Source: CBFHOS01 sp965657645 (GTDB lineage: Bacteria; Pseudomonadota; Alphaproteobacteria; Puniceispirillales; Puniceispirillaceae). From it: 16,400 nt of DNA. The translations under genes and the position numbers were made by a program. The DNA lies in NCBI GenBank assembly GCA_965657645.1, contig CBFHOS010000035.1, forward strand, positions 1 through 16,400. Reading direction: 5' to 3'. Positions 6,231-14,103 of the stretch are shown here, piece by piece. Within the stretch, counting starts at the first letter, position 1, and each line of letters starts with the position of its first letter. The notes under the pieces are model-generated. The model was given only the letters and a program-made list of their open reading frames with translations, made no database searches and was not told the origin of the DNA.

Positions 6231-7124
6231 CTAACCGCTTGGCAAGAACGCTAGCAGCGCCTTTGTCAGAGCTTCTGGGGCTTCTTCTGGGATCGCGTGC
6301 CCACAATCCAGCGCGTGGCCGGTGACCTGCGCCGCTTTATCTTGCCATGTGGCTGTGACGTCATAAATCTGCCCCACCACCGATTGCGCCCCCCAAATTG
6401 CGAGCAAGGGGGCGGTGATACGCTTATCCTCATCGGCTCTATCATGGGCAAGGTCAATGCTGGCAGAGGCGCGGTAATCCTCGCAAATTGCGTGAATGGT
6501 CGCCGGATTTTGATAGCTCCGTAAATATTCCTCGATAATAGGCTCTTCAACAGCGCCCTTGATTTTTACCTGTCCTGCAATATGGCGGCGCAAGAAATAC
6601 GCTGGGTCTTGGCCGATCATTTTCTCTGGCAAATCATGAGGCTGGATGAGAAAAAACCACCAGAAATATCGGGTCGCAAATTCCTGATCAGTGGTCTCAT
6701 ACATAATCCGCGTTGGCGCAATATCGAGCACGGCCATATTGGTGACAAGATCAGGGTGATCAAGCGCAAGGCGATGCGCGACACGCCCACCCCTATCATG
6801 GCCGATAACGGCACATTGCCGGATGTTTAGTTTGGCCAATAGATCAGCCTGGTCCTGTGCCATCGCTCTTTTGGAATAGGGCGTATGGTTTTCGTCACTT
6901 GGAGGTTTGCCGCTATCGCCATAACCGCGCAGGTCAGGGGCGATCACTTGGTATCCGGCGGCGACCAATTGTGGGGCTATTTTGCGCCAGACAACATGCG
7001 TTTGGGGATGCCCATGAAGGAGCAAGATAGCAGGGCCCTCACCAGCGATTGCATAATTTATATCACAATCTGCAAGGGCGGCCTTTCGGATTGTAAATCC
7101 GTCAAGAAAGGCGGAGGCGGTCAT
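6231..7124 (-). CDS. Fluoroacetate/haloacetate dehalogenase-like alpha/beta hydrolase
   Basis: The 297-residue product closely follows the fluoroacetate dehalogenase pattern (hydrolysis of haloacetate to glycolate and halide). Nucleophile Asp110 sits in GHDRGGR, with carboxylate-binding Arg111 and Arg114. The acid Asp134 is in AVLDI and His276 in CGHAIPEEAP. Trp156 and Tyr217 (CEDYRAS) correspond to halide-pocket residues. The family His next to that Trp (H155 in Rhodopseudomonas RPA1163) appears to be Trp155 here (YFWWFF). The oxyanion segment LHGHPQTHVVW is also typical, and no signal peptide is seen. The ATG directly follows the stop of the upstream TtuC-like gene (TAAATG), so translation is probably coupled. 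Epoxide hydrolase is less likely because the two arginines of the haloacid binding site are kept. Actual substrate is unproven. Confidence 0.85.
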   Translation of the reverse strand: MTASAFLDGFTIRKAALADCDINYAIAGEGPAILLLHGHPQTHVVWRKIAPQLVAAGYQVIAPDLRGYGDSGKPPSDENHTPYSKRAMAQDQADLLAKLNIRQCAVIGHDRGGRVAHRLALDHPDLVTNMAVLDIAPTRIMYETTDQEFATRYFWWFFLIQPHDLPEKMIGQDPAYFLRRHIAGQVKIKGAVEEPIIEEYLRSYQNPATIHAICEDYRASASIDLAHDRADEDKRITAPLLAIWGAQSVVGQIYDVTATWQDKAAQVTGHALDCGHAIPEEAPEALTKALLAFLPSG

Positions 7125-8204
7125 TTAGGGAGCGCCCAGAACAGCATCCGCGATGGCTTTTCCACATGTGGCCGTGTCCGCCGTACCACCCAGATCCGGG
7201 GTACGTAAATCAGCTTGGCCAAGCACTTGTTCAATTGCCCAGATGATCGCATCACTCGCCTGTTTGGCGCCCAAATGGTCAAGCATCATCGAGGCCGCCC
7301 AAATCTGTCCGACAGGGTTGGCAATGCCCTTGCCAGCAATATCGGGCGCAGAGCCATGAACCGGTTCAAACAATGACGGGAAATCACCCTCTGGATTGAT
7401 GTTGCCAGACGGGGCAATACCAATGGTACCGGTACAGGCCGGCCCCAAGTCAGATAAAATATCACCAAAAAGATTCGACGCGACAACGACATCAAACCAA
7501 TCTGGATGAAGCACAAATTGGGCTGTTAAAATATCAATATGATATTTATCGAGGCGCACATCGGGATAGTCTTTTGCCATCTCTGCAACACGTTCATCCC
7601 AATATGGCATGGTGATGGATATGCCGTTAGACTTTGTCGCAGAGGTCAAATGGCCACTTCTCTTTTGCGCTAGGTCAAAAGCATATTTTAGAATGCGGTC
7701 AACGCCGGTCCGGCTCATCACCGTCTCTTGCATCACCACCTCGCGCGCGGTGCCTTCATACATCCTGCCACCAATAGAGGAATATTCGCCTTCGGTATTC
7801 TCGCGCACAATCATCATGTCAATATCACCCGCCTCGCGATTGGCAAGCGGCAGAGGCACGCCGGGCATAGCGCGCGCCGGGCGCAAGCTCACATATTGAT
7901 CGAACGCGCGGCGGAATTGGATGAGTGAACCCCAGAGCGAAACATGATCAGGCACAATCTCCGGCCAGCCAACAGCGCCAAAGAATATCGCGTCACTCTC
8001 GCCGAGCTTGGCCTTCCAATCATCAGGCAACATCTTGCCATGTTTGACGTAATAATCGGCCGAAGCAAAATCATAGCTGGTGAAATCAAATGCTAGCTGG
8101 AACCGTTTTTCCACGGCGTTCAGAACACGTAATCCCTCTGGCACAACCTCTTTGCCAATGCCGTCACCCGGAATAATAGAAATGTTCCATTTTTGTTGCG
8201 ACAT
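7125..8204 (-). CDS. ttuC: Tartrate / D-malate dehydrogenase (TtuC/DmlA type)
   Basis: This 359-residue NAD-dependent beta-decarboxylating dehydrogenase belongs to the isopropylmalate/isocitrate family and has full length. Family features are IPGDGIG (11-17), the RENTEGEYSSIGGR block (134-147) with Tyr141, Lys191 in TKSNG, Asp224, and the NLFGDILSDLG metal site with Asp248 and Asp252. The PDHVSLWG and FDQYVSLRP segments are characteristic of the tartrate/D-malate branch rather than LeuB. Expected reactions are oxidation of tartrate or oxidative decarboxylation of D-malate to pyruvate, in the cytoplasm with Mg/Mn. It is the first gene of a two-gene minus operon whose second member is the dehalogenase-like hydrolase, starting on the base after this stop. 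The ATG has GAGGG upstream. The exact 2-hydroxy-diacid cannot be fixed from sequence. Confidence 0.88.
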   Translation of the reverse strand: MSQQKWNISIIPGDGIGKEVVPEGLRVLNAVEKRFQLAFDFTSYDFASADYYVKHGKMLPDDWKAKLGESDAIFFGAVGWPEIVPDHVSLWGSLIQFRRAFDQYVSLRPARAMPGVPLPLANREAGDIDMMIVRENTEGEYSSIGGRMYEGTAREVVMQETVMSRTGVDRILKYAFDLAQKRSGHLTSATKSNGISITMPYWDERVAEMAKDYPDVRLDKYHIDILTAQFVLHPDWFDVVVASNLFGDILSDLGPACTGTIGIAPSGNINPEGDFPSLFEPVHGSAPDIAGKGIANPVGQIWAASMMLDHLGAKQASDAIIWAIEQVLGQADLRTPDLGGTADTATCGKAIADAVLGAP

Positions 8205-8257
8205 AGCCCACGACCCTCACCAATTGTGCCGCCCCCCAAGAAACGACGTCGCGAGGA

Positions 8258-8286
8258 CGGTAACAGACTATGCAAGACAGTGTCAA
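8258..8286 (-). promoter_or_regulatory. Weak candidate promoter for the ttuC-dehalogenase pair
   Basis: On the minus strand a perfect TTGACA (8286-8281) lies about 80 bp before the ttuC start. The best -10 at 17 bases is TTACCG (8263-8258), a poor match, so this would need an activator or be wrong. Confidence 0.25.
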
Positions 8287-8384
8287 AATAGCGGCAAAGC
8301 CTACAAAGGCGAGGCGTGGGTGATGTTTGAAATGCCGTGGGTGTGACAGGTAAGAAATTGCTAATATGGCCGGTGGGTAGCGCA

Positions 8385-8412
8385 TTGACAGATAAAAGGG
8401 TATCAGTATAGT
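8385..8412 (+). promoter_or_regulatory. Sigma70-type promoter of the agl operon
   Basis: TTGACA (8385-8390), a 16-base spacer and TATAGT (8407-8412) are close to consensus: six of six and five of six. It is the best promoter in the window and points at aglE. The start site would be near 8419, giving an unusually long leader of about 175 bases, which contains the dyad at 8523-8560. Confidence 0.65.
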
Positions 8413-8522
8413 TCCTTTGAGCCCAATCAGACTCACGTTTGGTTTGGGGGGGAGCGAGGACTTGTGACCGCCGAGAAAGCAAATTGATTTTGTCGCGGTG
8501 GTGTGGGTCTGTAATTTCGATT

Positions 8523-8560
8523 TTAGCCCGTTCACTCTGTCTCAGAGTGGTGCGGGTTAA
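8523..8560 (+). promoter_or_regulatory. Long hairpin in the agl operon leader
   Basis: TTAGCCCG (8523-8530) pairs with CGGGTTAA (8553-8560) with one G-U pair, and inside it CACTCT (8533-8538) pairs with AGAGTG (8544-8549) around a five-base loop. The two stems are separated by a 2/3-base internal loop, giving about 14 pairs. It ends 22 bases before the GGGAG ribosome site of aglE. No T-run follows, so it is more likely a leader structure or a DNA operator than a terminator. Confidence 0.5.
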
Positions 8561-8594
8561 GCGTAAAAATTGAGTAAGGATTGGGAGTAAACTT

Positions 8595-9932
8595 ATGTCT
8601 TTAAGAACAAAGCTGGTTGGCGTGACTGCTTTTGCGGCCATGTCAACACTATCCGTGATGGCGCATGCTGATGTGTGTGATACACCATCGGCGCTCGGCG
8701 ATCTTGGTAATTTTGCTGGTGAAGTGGTCACCATCGCAGGGTCGATGGAAGGCAAAGATGAGGAGATGCTGCTCAACACAGTGAGCTGCTTTGAAAAAGC
8801 TACAGGTGCCGTAGTAAAATATTCTGGTTCACGGGATTTCGCAGCGCTTATCGTTGCTGACCTGCGTTCAAATAACGCACCAAACATTGCAATTTTCCCA
8901 CAGCCCGGTTTGGCGGCAGATATGGCGAAAGAAGGTCACTTGACACCACTTGGTGATGATCTTGCAAATTGGATGACTAACAATTACGGCGCGGGTTCGT
9001 CTTGGGTTGATCTTGGCACCTATGCTGACGCCAACGGTAAAAAAGATTTTTACGGTTTTGCATTCAAAATGGATCTGAAGTCGTTGGTCTGGTACTCACC
9101 AGAGCAGTTTGAAGATAATGGCTATGAAATTCCGTCAACAATGGAAGAGCTAATTGCGCTATCTGACCAGATGGTGGCAGACGGCAACACCCCATGGTGT
9201 ATCGGCGTGGAATCTGGAAATGCGACCGGTTGGACCGCAACAGATTGGATGGAAGATTTGATGCTGCGCACAACCTCACCTGAGAATTATGATCGCTGGG
9301 TGTCTAACGACCTGCCGTTCAATAGCCCTGAGGTGCTTAATGCGATGGAAGTCTATGGCCAGTTCTCGCGTAATGATGATTACGTAGCTGGTGGCGCTTC
9401 TTCGGTTGCGACAACATTCTTTGGTGACGCACCAAAGGGTTTGTTCTCGTCACCTGCCAGCTGTCTAATGCATCGCCAAGCCTCGTTCATTCCAGCATTC
9501 TTCCCGAAAAAGGGTGAAGAAGTAGCTAATGGTGAAGCAGATTTCTTCTACTTCCCACCATATGCATCAAAGGAATTAGGCAACCCTGTTTTGGGTGCGG
9601 GTACATTGTGGACGATGACCAAAGAGTCACCAGCAACACGTGCATTCTTCCAGTTCATGTCAGAAGCCTCTGCACATGAAGCTTGGATGTCACAGGGCAC
9701 ATTCTTGACCGCCCATAAGGGAGCTGATCTGTCGGCATACGCAACGCCTGCGCTACGCAAGCAGGGTGAAATTTTGTCTAATGCGACAACATTCCGCTTT
9801 GACGCTTCTGACCTAATGCCTGGTGCTATCGGTGCCGGTGCCTTCTGGTCAGAGATGACAGCATTTGCGAATGGCCAAGATGCAAAAACAACAGCTGATA
9901 ATATTCAAGCTGCATGGGACGCGATTAAGTAG
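8595..9932 (+). CDS. aglE: Alpha-glucoside ABC transporter, substrate-binding protein
   Basis: The 445-residue periplasmic protein is a cluster B sugar-binding protein of the AglE group and would deliver alpha-glucosides (maltose, sucrose or trehalose type) to AglFG. A signal peptide spans residues 1-25 with an AHA cleavage site before Asp26. The segment SNNAPNIAIFPQPGLAADMA (about 92-111) is a strong AglE hallmark, and aromatic residues in KMDLKSLVWYSPEQF and TGWTATDWMEDL would line the ligand cleft. GGGAG is seven bases before ATG. It is the first gene of the operon and is separated from aglF by 118 bp containing a stable hairpin, which would raise its level above that of the membrane subunits. 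Ligand identity is inferred from the family and from the linked glucosidases. Confidence 0.9.
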   Translation: MSLRTKLVGVTAFAAMSTLSVMAHADVCDTPSALGDLGNFAGEVVTIAGSMEGKDEEMLLNTVSCFEKATGAVVKYSGSRDFAALIVADLRSNNAPNIAIFPQPGLAADMAKEGHLTPLGDDLANWMTNNYGAGSSWVDLGTYADANGKKDFYGFAFKMDLKSLVWYSPEQFEDNGYEIPSTMEELIALSDQMVADGNTPWCIGVESGNATGWTATDWMEDLMLRTTSPENYDRWVSNDLPFNSPEVLNAMEVYGQFSRNDDYVAGGASSVATTFFGDAPKGLFSSPASCLMHRQASFIPAFFPKKGEEVANGEADFFYFPPYASKELGNPVLGAGTLWTMTKESPATRAFFQFMSEASAHEAWMSQGTFLTAHKGADLSAYATPALRKQGEILSNATTFRFDASDLMPGAIGAGAFWSEMTAFANGQDAKTTADNIQAAWDAIK

Positions 9933-9953
9933 TCTCGCCTAGAACGTACTGAA

Positions 9954-9983
9954 GTGGGAGCGCAGAGCAATTTGCGCTCCCAC
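9954..9983 (+). promoter_or_regulatory. Intercistronic hairpin between aglE and aglF
   Basis: GTGGGAGCGCA (9954-9964) and TGCGCTCCCAC (9973-9983) form a perfect 11-bp GC-rich stem with an eight-base loop. No T-run follows, so full intrinsic termination is unlikely. As with the REP-type hairpins after malE, it probably protects the upstream binding-protein message or attenuates downstream transcription. The 67 bases after it up to aglF show no separate promoter that I can support. Confidence 0.75.
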
Positions 9984-10050
9984 AACAATTGCACTTCGCT
10001 CGCTTCAATGAACAAGTGAGCGTTCACCGTTTTAAGTCTGGAATATCTGT

Positions 10051-11304
10051 ATGCGGTCTTTGAAACTGATCATTGCTAGTAATGGTTTGGCGATATTTCT
10101 GACAATTGCATTTCTACTGCCAATGGTTGCGATTGTTGCTTATACCGCGACGTCGCCTTTTGATGATGCGCTAGGACGGCTCGGTTTGGCCATGCGCGCC
10201 CATTGGGATTGGAGTGCGAACGAGTTCGATACTTTGGAGCGGTTTGTAAAAATTGGGTTTGCAATCCGATCCGTGATCATAGCGGTTAGTATTTCTTTTT
10301 TATATTTTGGGATAACCAATTGGCTTAACATGGGCCTTGCGCGAACGCGGGCCAGAGATTCTATCGGACGGCAATCCAAGATTGTTGAGGCCATCCAGCC
10401 ATGGATTTTTGTGGGGCCTACCCTAGTTCTCCTTGTGTTGTTTCTTTTGGTGCCCGCGCTGTCGACCCTGTCATTGTCCTTTCAGGAATATGACGGCACT
10501 TTTTCAACTGGCAATTATGCATTTCTATGGGATCCGGATTCGCTAGGTTATTTGCAATTCCGCTTGGCAATGCGCAATAGTTTGATGTGGCTCATTTTGG
10601 TGCCCTCAACATGTATTATGCTGGGGCTGCTGATTGCGGTGCTAGCTGACTCAGTAAAATGGGGTGTTGTCGCCAAGACTTTTGTTTTTGTGCCGCTAGC
10701 TATTTCATTTGTTGGCGCAGCTGTAATCTGGCGCAATATTTTTGCCGGGGGCGGTATCGAGGCCGTTGAAGTCATAAACGGTAGCACGCCATCTTATCAA
10801 ATTGGTTTGCTAAAGGCATTGCTTGGCCATACAGCCGCCTATAATGAACCGCTTTACAATCTCAAATTTTGGGGAAATTTCTTTTTGATGTGGATTTTGG
10901 TTTGGGTGCAAACCGGGTTTGCTATGGTGATATTTTCTGCTGCATTGCGAGGCGTGCCAGAGGACACAATCGAGGCGGCACGCATCGACGGCGCCAATCC
11001 GTTTCAAATGTTCTTCCGCGTCAAACTTCCCCAAATCTATTCCACAGTGCTCGTTGTTTGGACTACTTTGGTGATATTGGTGCTCAAGGTTTTTGATATT
11101 CCCTATGCCCTTTCCGCCAATGATGATGATAAGTTGCTGCTGGCAACGATGATGGAAAATGCGCGGAATAATTGGTCGATTGGGGGCGATAATGTGGATA
11201 ATTTATTTGCCGCCATCGCGGTTATGCTCATGCTCACTGTTGTCCCCAACATGATATTCAATGGTTGGCGTATTCACCGCGAACAAAAAGAACTTGGTAA
11301 TTAA
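10051..11304 (+). CDS. aglF: Alpha-glucoside ABC transporter permease (AglF)
   Basis: The 417-residue inner-membrane protein is a MalF-type permease. The ATPase-contact EAA loop is clear: EAARIDGANPFQMFFRVKLP, starting at Glu308. The N-terminus has additional material: a hydrophobic segment at about 10-32 and a second at 73-94, before the usual first helix at about 118-140 (WIFVGPTLVLLVLFLLVPAL). The conserved six-helix core follows, with a periplasmic loop rich in polar residues around 236-272. Start ATG 10051 has only a weak GGA upstream, consistent with lower output than aglE. The gene lies 12 bp before aglG. AglE, AglF, AglG and AglK would form one importer; sugar specificity comes mostly from AglE and is not visible here. 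Confidence 0.9.
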   Translation: MRSLKLIIASNGLAIFLTIAFLLPMVAIVAYTATSPFDDALGRLGLAMRAHWDWSANEFDTLERFVKIGFAIRSVIIAVSISFLYFGITNWLNMGLARTRARDSIGRQSKIVEAIQPWIFVGPTLVLLVLFLLVPALSTLSLSFQEYDGTFSTGNYAFLWDPDSLGYLQFRLAMRNSLMWLILVPSTCIMLGLLIAVLADSVKWGVVAKTFVFVPLAISFVGAAVIWRNIFAGGGIEAVEVINGSTPSYQIGLLKALLGHTAAYNEPLYNLKFWGNFFLMWILVWVQTGFAMVIFSAALRGVPEDTIEAARIDGANPFQMFFRVKLPQIYSTVLVVWTTLVILVLKVFDIPYALSANDDDKLLLATMMENARNNWSIGGDNVDNLFAAIAVMLMLTVVPNMIFNGWRIHREQKELGN

Positions 11305-11316
11305 GAGGCGCATCTG

Positions 11317-12543
11317 ATGATTACCCGTACATTTAGCCATGTGGTTCTAGCATTTATCGTGTTCATTTGGATTGTGCCTTTTGTGGCATTGGTCTCGACC
11401 TCGTTGCGCTCAGAGACCGAGGCAAAGACTTCGGGGTTTTGGACCGCTTTCACGCCAACATTGTTGGGGCAAAGATTTAGCACCCATGACAGAGGCGCAA
11501 CGGATGAATTTGTCGAGATGCATGGCAATATCTTTGAACGATTGAACAGCGGAAAATCAAGCTTTCCAATTTCCGGTGAAGTTGAATCCATTCTAGTAAA
11601 TGCAAGAATTGCCGATCCTGATAAGCCGGGCAAGACCAAGCTAATCCGCGAATTGATGCTGGCAGGTGAACCATTTGATGTGCGCGGTGGATCATTGGTG
11701 TTTCAAACCAATGGTGATTTTACCTGGACGTTCCCAGAGGCAACGGCGCCGAGACCCAAAAATTTGGACGCGTTTATCAATCAAGATCCGGTATTTGGTG
11801 CAGACGCCTATATCGAAGTGCTCTTTGACAATAAAAACGTGCCTAATGCTCTTATTTCATCCTTTATCGTTACCATCCCGGCAACCATTATTCCGATAAC
11901 AATTGCCGCGTTTGCCGCCTATGCGTTTGCATGGATGCAGTTTCCTGGGCGTGATTGGCTGTTTGTTTTGGTAGTATCTTTGATGGTGGTGCCAACGCAA
12001 TTGGCGTTTCTGCCCATTCTTCAGGGGTTTAGCGGGATAGCCTCATGGGCCACTGCGTTGAACGCATGGATAACTGACTGCGAGATTAAGGATACCTGCC
12101 AAGTTGCTTCGAAATCTTTTGCTAGCCTGTGGATTACGCATACAGCCTTCGGCCTGCCGCTTGCGATCTACCTGCTACGTAATTACATCGTGGGCTTGCC
12201 AAAAGAGTTACTGCAAAGTGCGCGCATTGATGGTGCCAGCCATTTGCAGATTTTCACACGGATTGTGATCCCGCTTTCTGTACCGGCGTTGGCTTCGTTC
12301 TCAATCTTTCAATTCCTATGGGTTTGGAATGACTTGATCGTGGCTCTGTATATAGGGCCGAACAATGCTTCGGATTTGGTGTTCCCTATACGTCTGCAAA
12401 AGCAGCTTGGAACCTTTAAAGATCAATTGCATCTGCTGAATGCTTCTGCCGTCATCTCCATGATAGTGCCGGTAATCGTCTTTTTATCGATGCAGAGATA
12501 TTTCATCCGCGGGCTTTTGGCCGGGTCTGTAAAGGGGGGATGA
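11317..12543 (+). CDS. aglG: Alpha-glucoside ABC transporter permease (AglG)
   Basis: This MalG-type permease has 408 residues. Helix 1 (about 8-27) is followed by a large polar, presumably periplasmic domain of about 140 residues (30-173) before helix 2 at about 180-200; such an insert is longer than in MalG. The EAA loop reads QSARIDGASHLQIFTRIVIP, beginning near residue 300, with the first Glu/Ala altered to Gln/Ser. The C-terminal QRYFIRGLLAGSVKG is the standard ending of this subunit. GAGG lies about eight bases before ATG 11317. Its stop is three bases before the aglA start, so the two are tightly linked. It would pair with AglF to form the channel. Confidence 0.9.
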   Translation: MITRTFSHVVLAFIVFIWIVPFVALVSTSLRSETEAKTSGFWTAFTPTLLGQRFSTHDRGATDEFVEMHGNIFERLNSGKSSFPISGEVESILVNARIADPDKPGKTKLIRELMLAGEPFDVRGGSLVFQTNGDFTWTFPEATAPRPKNLDAFINQDPVFGADAYIEVLFDNKNVPNALISSFIVTIPATIIPITIAAFAAYAFAWMQFPGRDWLFVLVVSLMVVPTQLAFLPILQGFSGIASWATALNAWITDCEIKDTCQVASKSFASLWITHTAFGLPLAIYLLRNYIVGLPKELLQSARIDGASHLQIFTRIVIPLSVPALASFSIFQFLWVWNDLIVALYIGPNNASDLVFPIRLQKQLGTFKDQLHLLNASAVISMIVPVIVFLSMQRYFIRGLLAGSVKGG

Positions 12544-12546
12544 TTT

Positions 12547-14103
12547 ATGTCCACGCTTAAATGGTGGGAAACCGCTATCATCTATCAAATTTATCCACGG
12601 TCTTTTCAAGATAGCAACGGGGATGGTGTCGGCGATCTACCGGGGATCACATCCCGGTTGGATTATATTGCCGGTCTCGGCGTTGATGCGATCTGGATCA
12701 GCCCATTCTATGCCTCACCGCAAAAAGATTTTGGCTATGACGTCAGTGACTACTGTGCTGTGAATCCTGAATATGGAACGTTGGATGACTTTAAGACGTT
12801 GGTCGAAACGGCGCATTCGCTTGGACTGAAGGTCATGATTGACATTGTTCCGGCGCATTGCTCCGACATGCATCAATGGTTTGTTGAGAGCCGCCAATCT
12901 CGCGATAATCCCAAAGCAGACTGGTTCCACTGGGTTGACCCGCTGCCGGATGGTTCTCCGCCAACCAATTGGTTGTCTTTCTTTGGTGGTAGGGCTTGGA
13001 CTTGGGAGCCACGGCGCCAGCAATATTATCTCCATAATTTTTTACCCAGTCAGCCAAATTTGAATCATGCAAATCCGGCGGTTGGCGATGCACTCTGTGA
13101 CGCGGCCCGCTTTTGGTTTGACATTGGCGTGGATGGTTTTCGAATGGATGCGGTGCATACGATCAACGCAGACGTACCGCCCTATCGCAATAATTTGGCT
13201 AAACCAAACTTTCAGCTGGGTAGTCTACCGCAAGAGCAGCAACCATTTTTTCGCCAGCTCCATGACACTGCGCAATTGAATCAGCCTGCAATTCAAACTT
13301 TCATCGAGAAGTTTCGGAAAGTTGCCGATAGCTACTCAGGTGACCGTTTTCTGATGGGTGAATTGGATGGCGACGGGGATACGGCAGCTCTGGTCAGTGA
13401 AACTTTCACTGCGCCGGGCCGTCTACATGCGACGTACAATTTCGATCTTCTGGAATGGGGCGGGCTTGATGTTGACGGTATTAAAAATGCAATTTCCTCT
13501 GCCATAGAGCGATTTAATGGGTCTGGGCGACTGTCTTTTGCCTTTTCCAACCATGACGTGCCGCGGTCTGCAACGCGTCAATTGGCGGCGCTTGGCTTGT
13601 CTGAAAAAGATCAAGAGGCGATGCAATTGTTGTTGCTAAAGCTCGAGGCGAGCTTGGTTGGCTCGGCCTGCATATATCAGGGGGAAGAGCTTGCACTCGG
13701 CGATGTGCAGGATATTCCCATCGCGCAGATGCAGGATCCGTGGGGTATTGAATTTGCGCCATTGTTTTTGGGCCGAGATACGTGCCGTACACCAATGGTT
13801 TGGAAAAAGGGTGACAACAACCATGCTGGGTTTTCCGATGCCGCGCAAACGTGGTTGCCTGTCTCCGAAAAGCATATTGAGCGTTCAGCCTTAGATGAAG
13901 CGGCCCGGCCAGGTTCAGTTTATGGCGAATTCTCAAAGTTTCTGTCATGGCGGGCGCAGCAGCCAGCCATGATGCAAGCAAACAACATGACCGAGATCGA
14001 AGGTGGTCCCAAACAGATCATTTTTGACCGCATATCAGATCAGCAAAGGCTCCGCTTTTGTTTTGATTTTGAAACTCTTACTGCATCAGCTACCGAGGTA
14101 TAA
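12547..14103 (+). CDS. aglA: GH13 alpha-glucosidase (AglA)
   Basis: The 518-residue cytoplasmic enzyme hydrolyses imported alpha-glucosides to glucose. It has the GH13 barrel start WWETAIIYQIYPRSFQDSNG and DGVGDLPGI calcium-loop motif. The catalytic residues are nucleophile Asp201 (GVDGFRMDAV), acid/base Glu272 (MGELDGDG) and Asp336 in FSNHDVPR. Region I reads IDIVPAHCSDMH, so the common Asn before His is Ala, as in AglA-type enzymes that have Ser there. The segments QSRDNPKADWFHWVDP and YLHNFLPSQPNLN place it near rhizobial AglA and Halomonas alpha-glucosidase (GH13_23). No signal peptide is present, consistent with action after transport. The C-terminal beta domain is short. Its stop codon abuts the aglK ATG, and the GAGG serving aglK lies within its last codons. 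Confidence 0.92.
   Translation: MSTLKWWETAIIYQIYPRSFQDSNGDGVGDLPGITSRLDYIAGLGVDAIWISPFYASPQKDFGYDVSDYCAVNPEYGTLDDFKTLVETAHSLGLKVMIDIVPAHCSDMHQWFVESRQSRDNPKADWFHWVDPLPDGSPPTNWLSFFGGRAWTWEPRRQQYYLHNFLPSQPNLNHANPAVGDALCDAARFWFDIGVDGFRMDAVHTINADVPPYRNNLAKPNFQLGSLPQEQQPFFRQLHDTAQLNQPAIQTFIEKFRKVADSYSGDRFLMGELDGDGDTAALVSETFTAPGRLHATYNFDLLEWGGLDVDGIKNAISSAIERFNGSGRLSFAFSNHDVPRSATRQLAALGLSEKDQEAMQLLLLKLEASLVGSACIYQGEELALGDVQDIPIAQMQDPWGIEFAPLFLGRDTCRTPMVWKKGDNNHAGFSDAAQTWLPVSEKHIERSALDEAARPGSVYGEFSKFLSWRAQQPAMMQANNMTEIEGGPKQIIFDRISDQQRLRFCFDFETLTASATEV

Larger units (their letters stand above)
8205..8594. other. 390-bp divergent control region between ttuC and agl operons
   Basis: No protein gene is supported here; long minus frames that cross it continue antisense into aglE and lack family features. 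It contains the plus-strand promoter at 8385-8412, the leader dyad at 8523-8560 and a weak minus promoter near 8258-8286. A small perfect palindrome CGACGTCG lies at 8244-8251, too short to assign. Confidence 0.7.

Noticed and set aside
8244..8251. Palindrome CGACGTCG upstream of ttuC as an operator
   Set aside because: Eight bases are too few to separate from chance in moderately GC-rich DNA, and no second copy was seen.
8120..8887. 255-codon minus-strand open frame across the agl control region
   Set aside because: It overlaps the start of both ttuC and aglE, has no recognisable domain, and is compositionally an antisense frame of well-supported genes.
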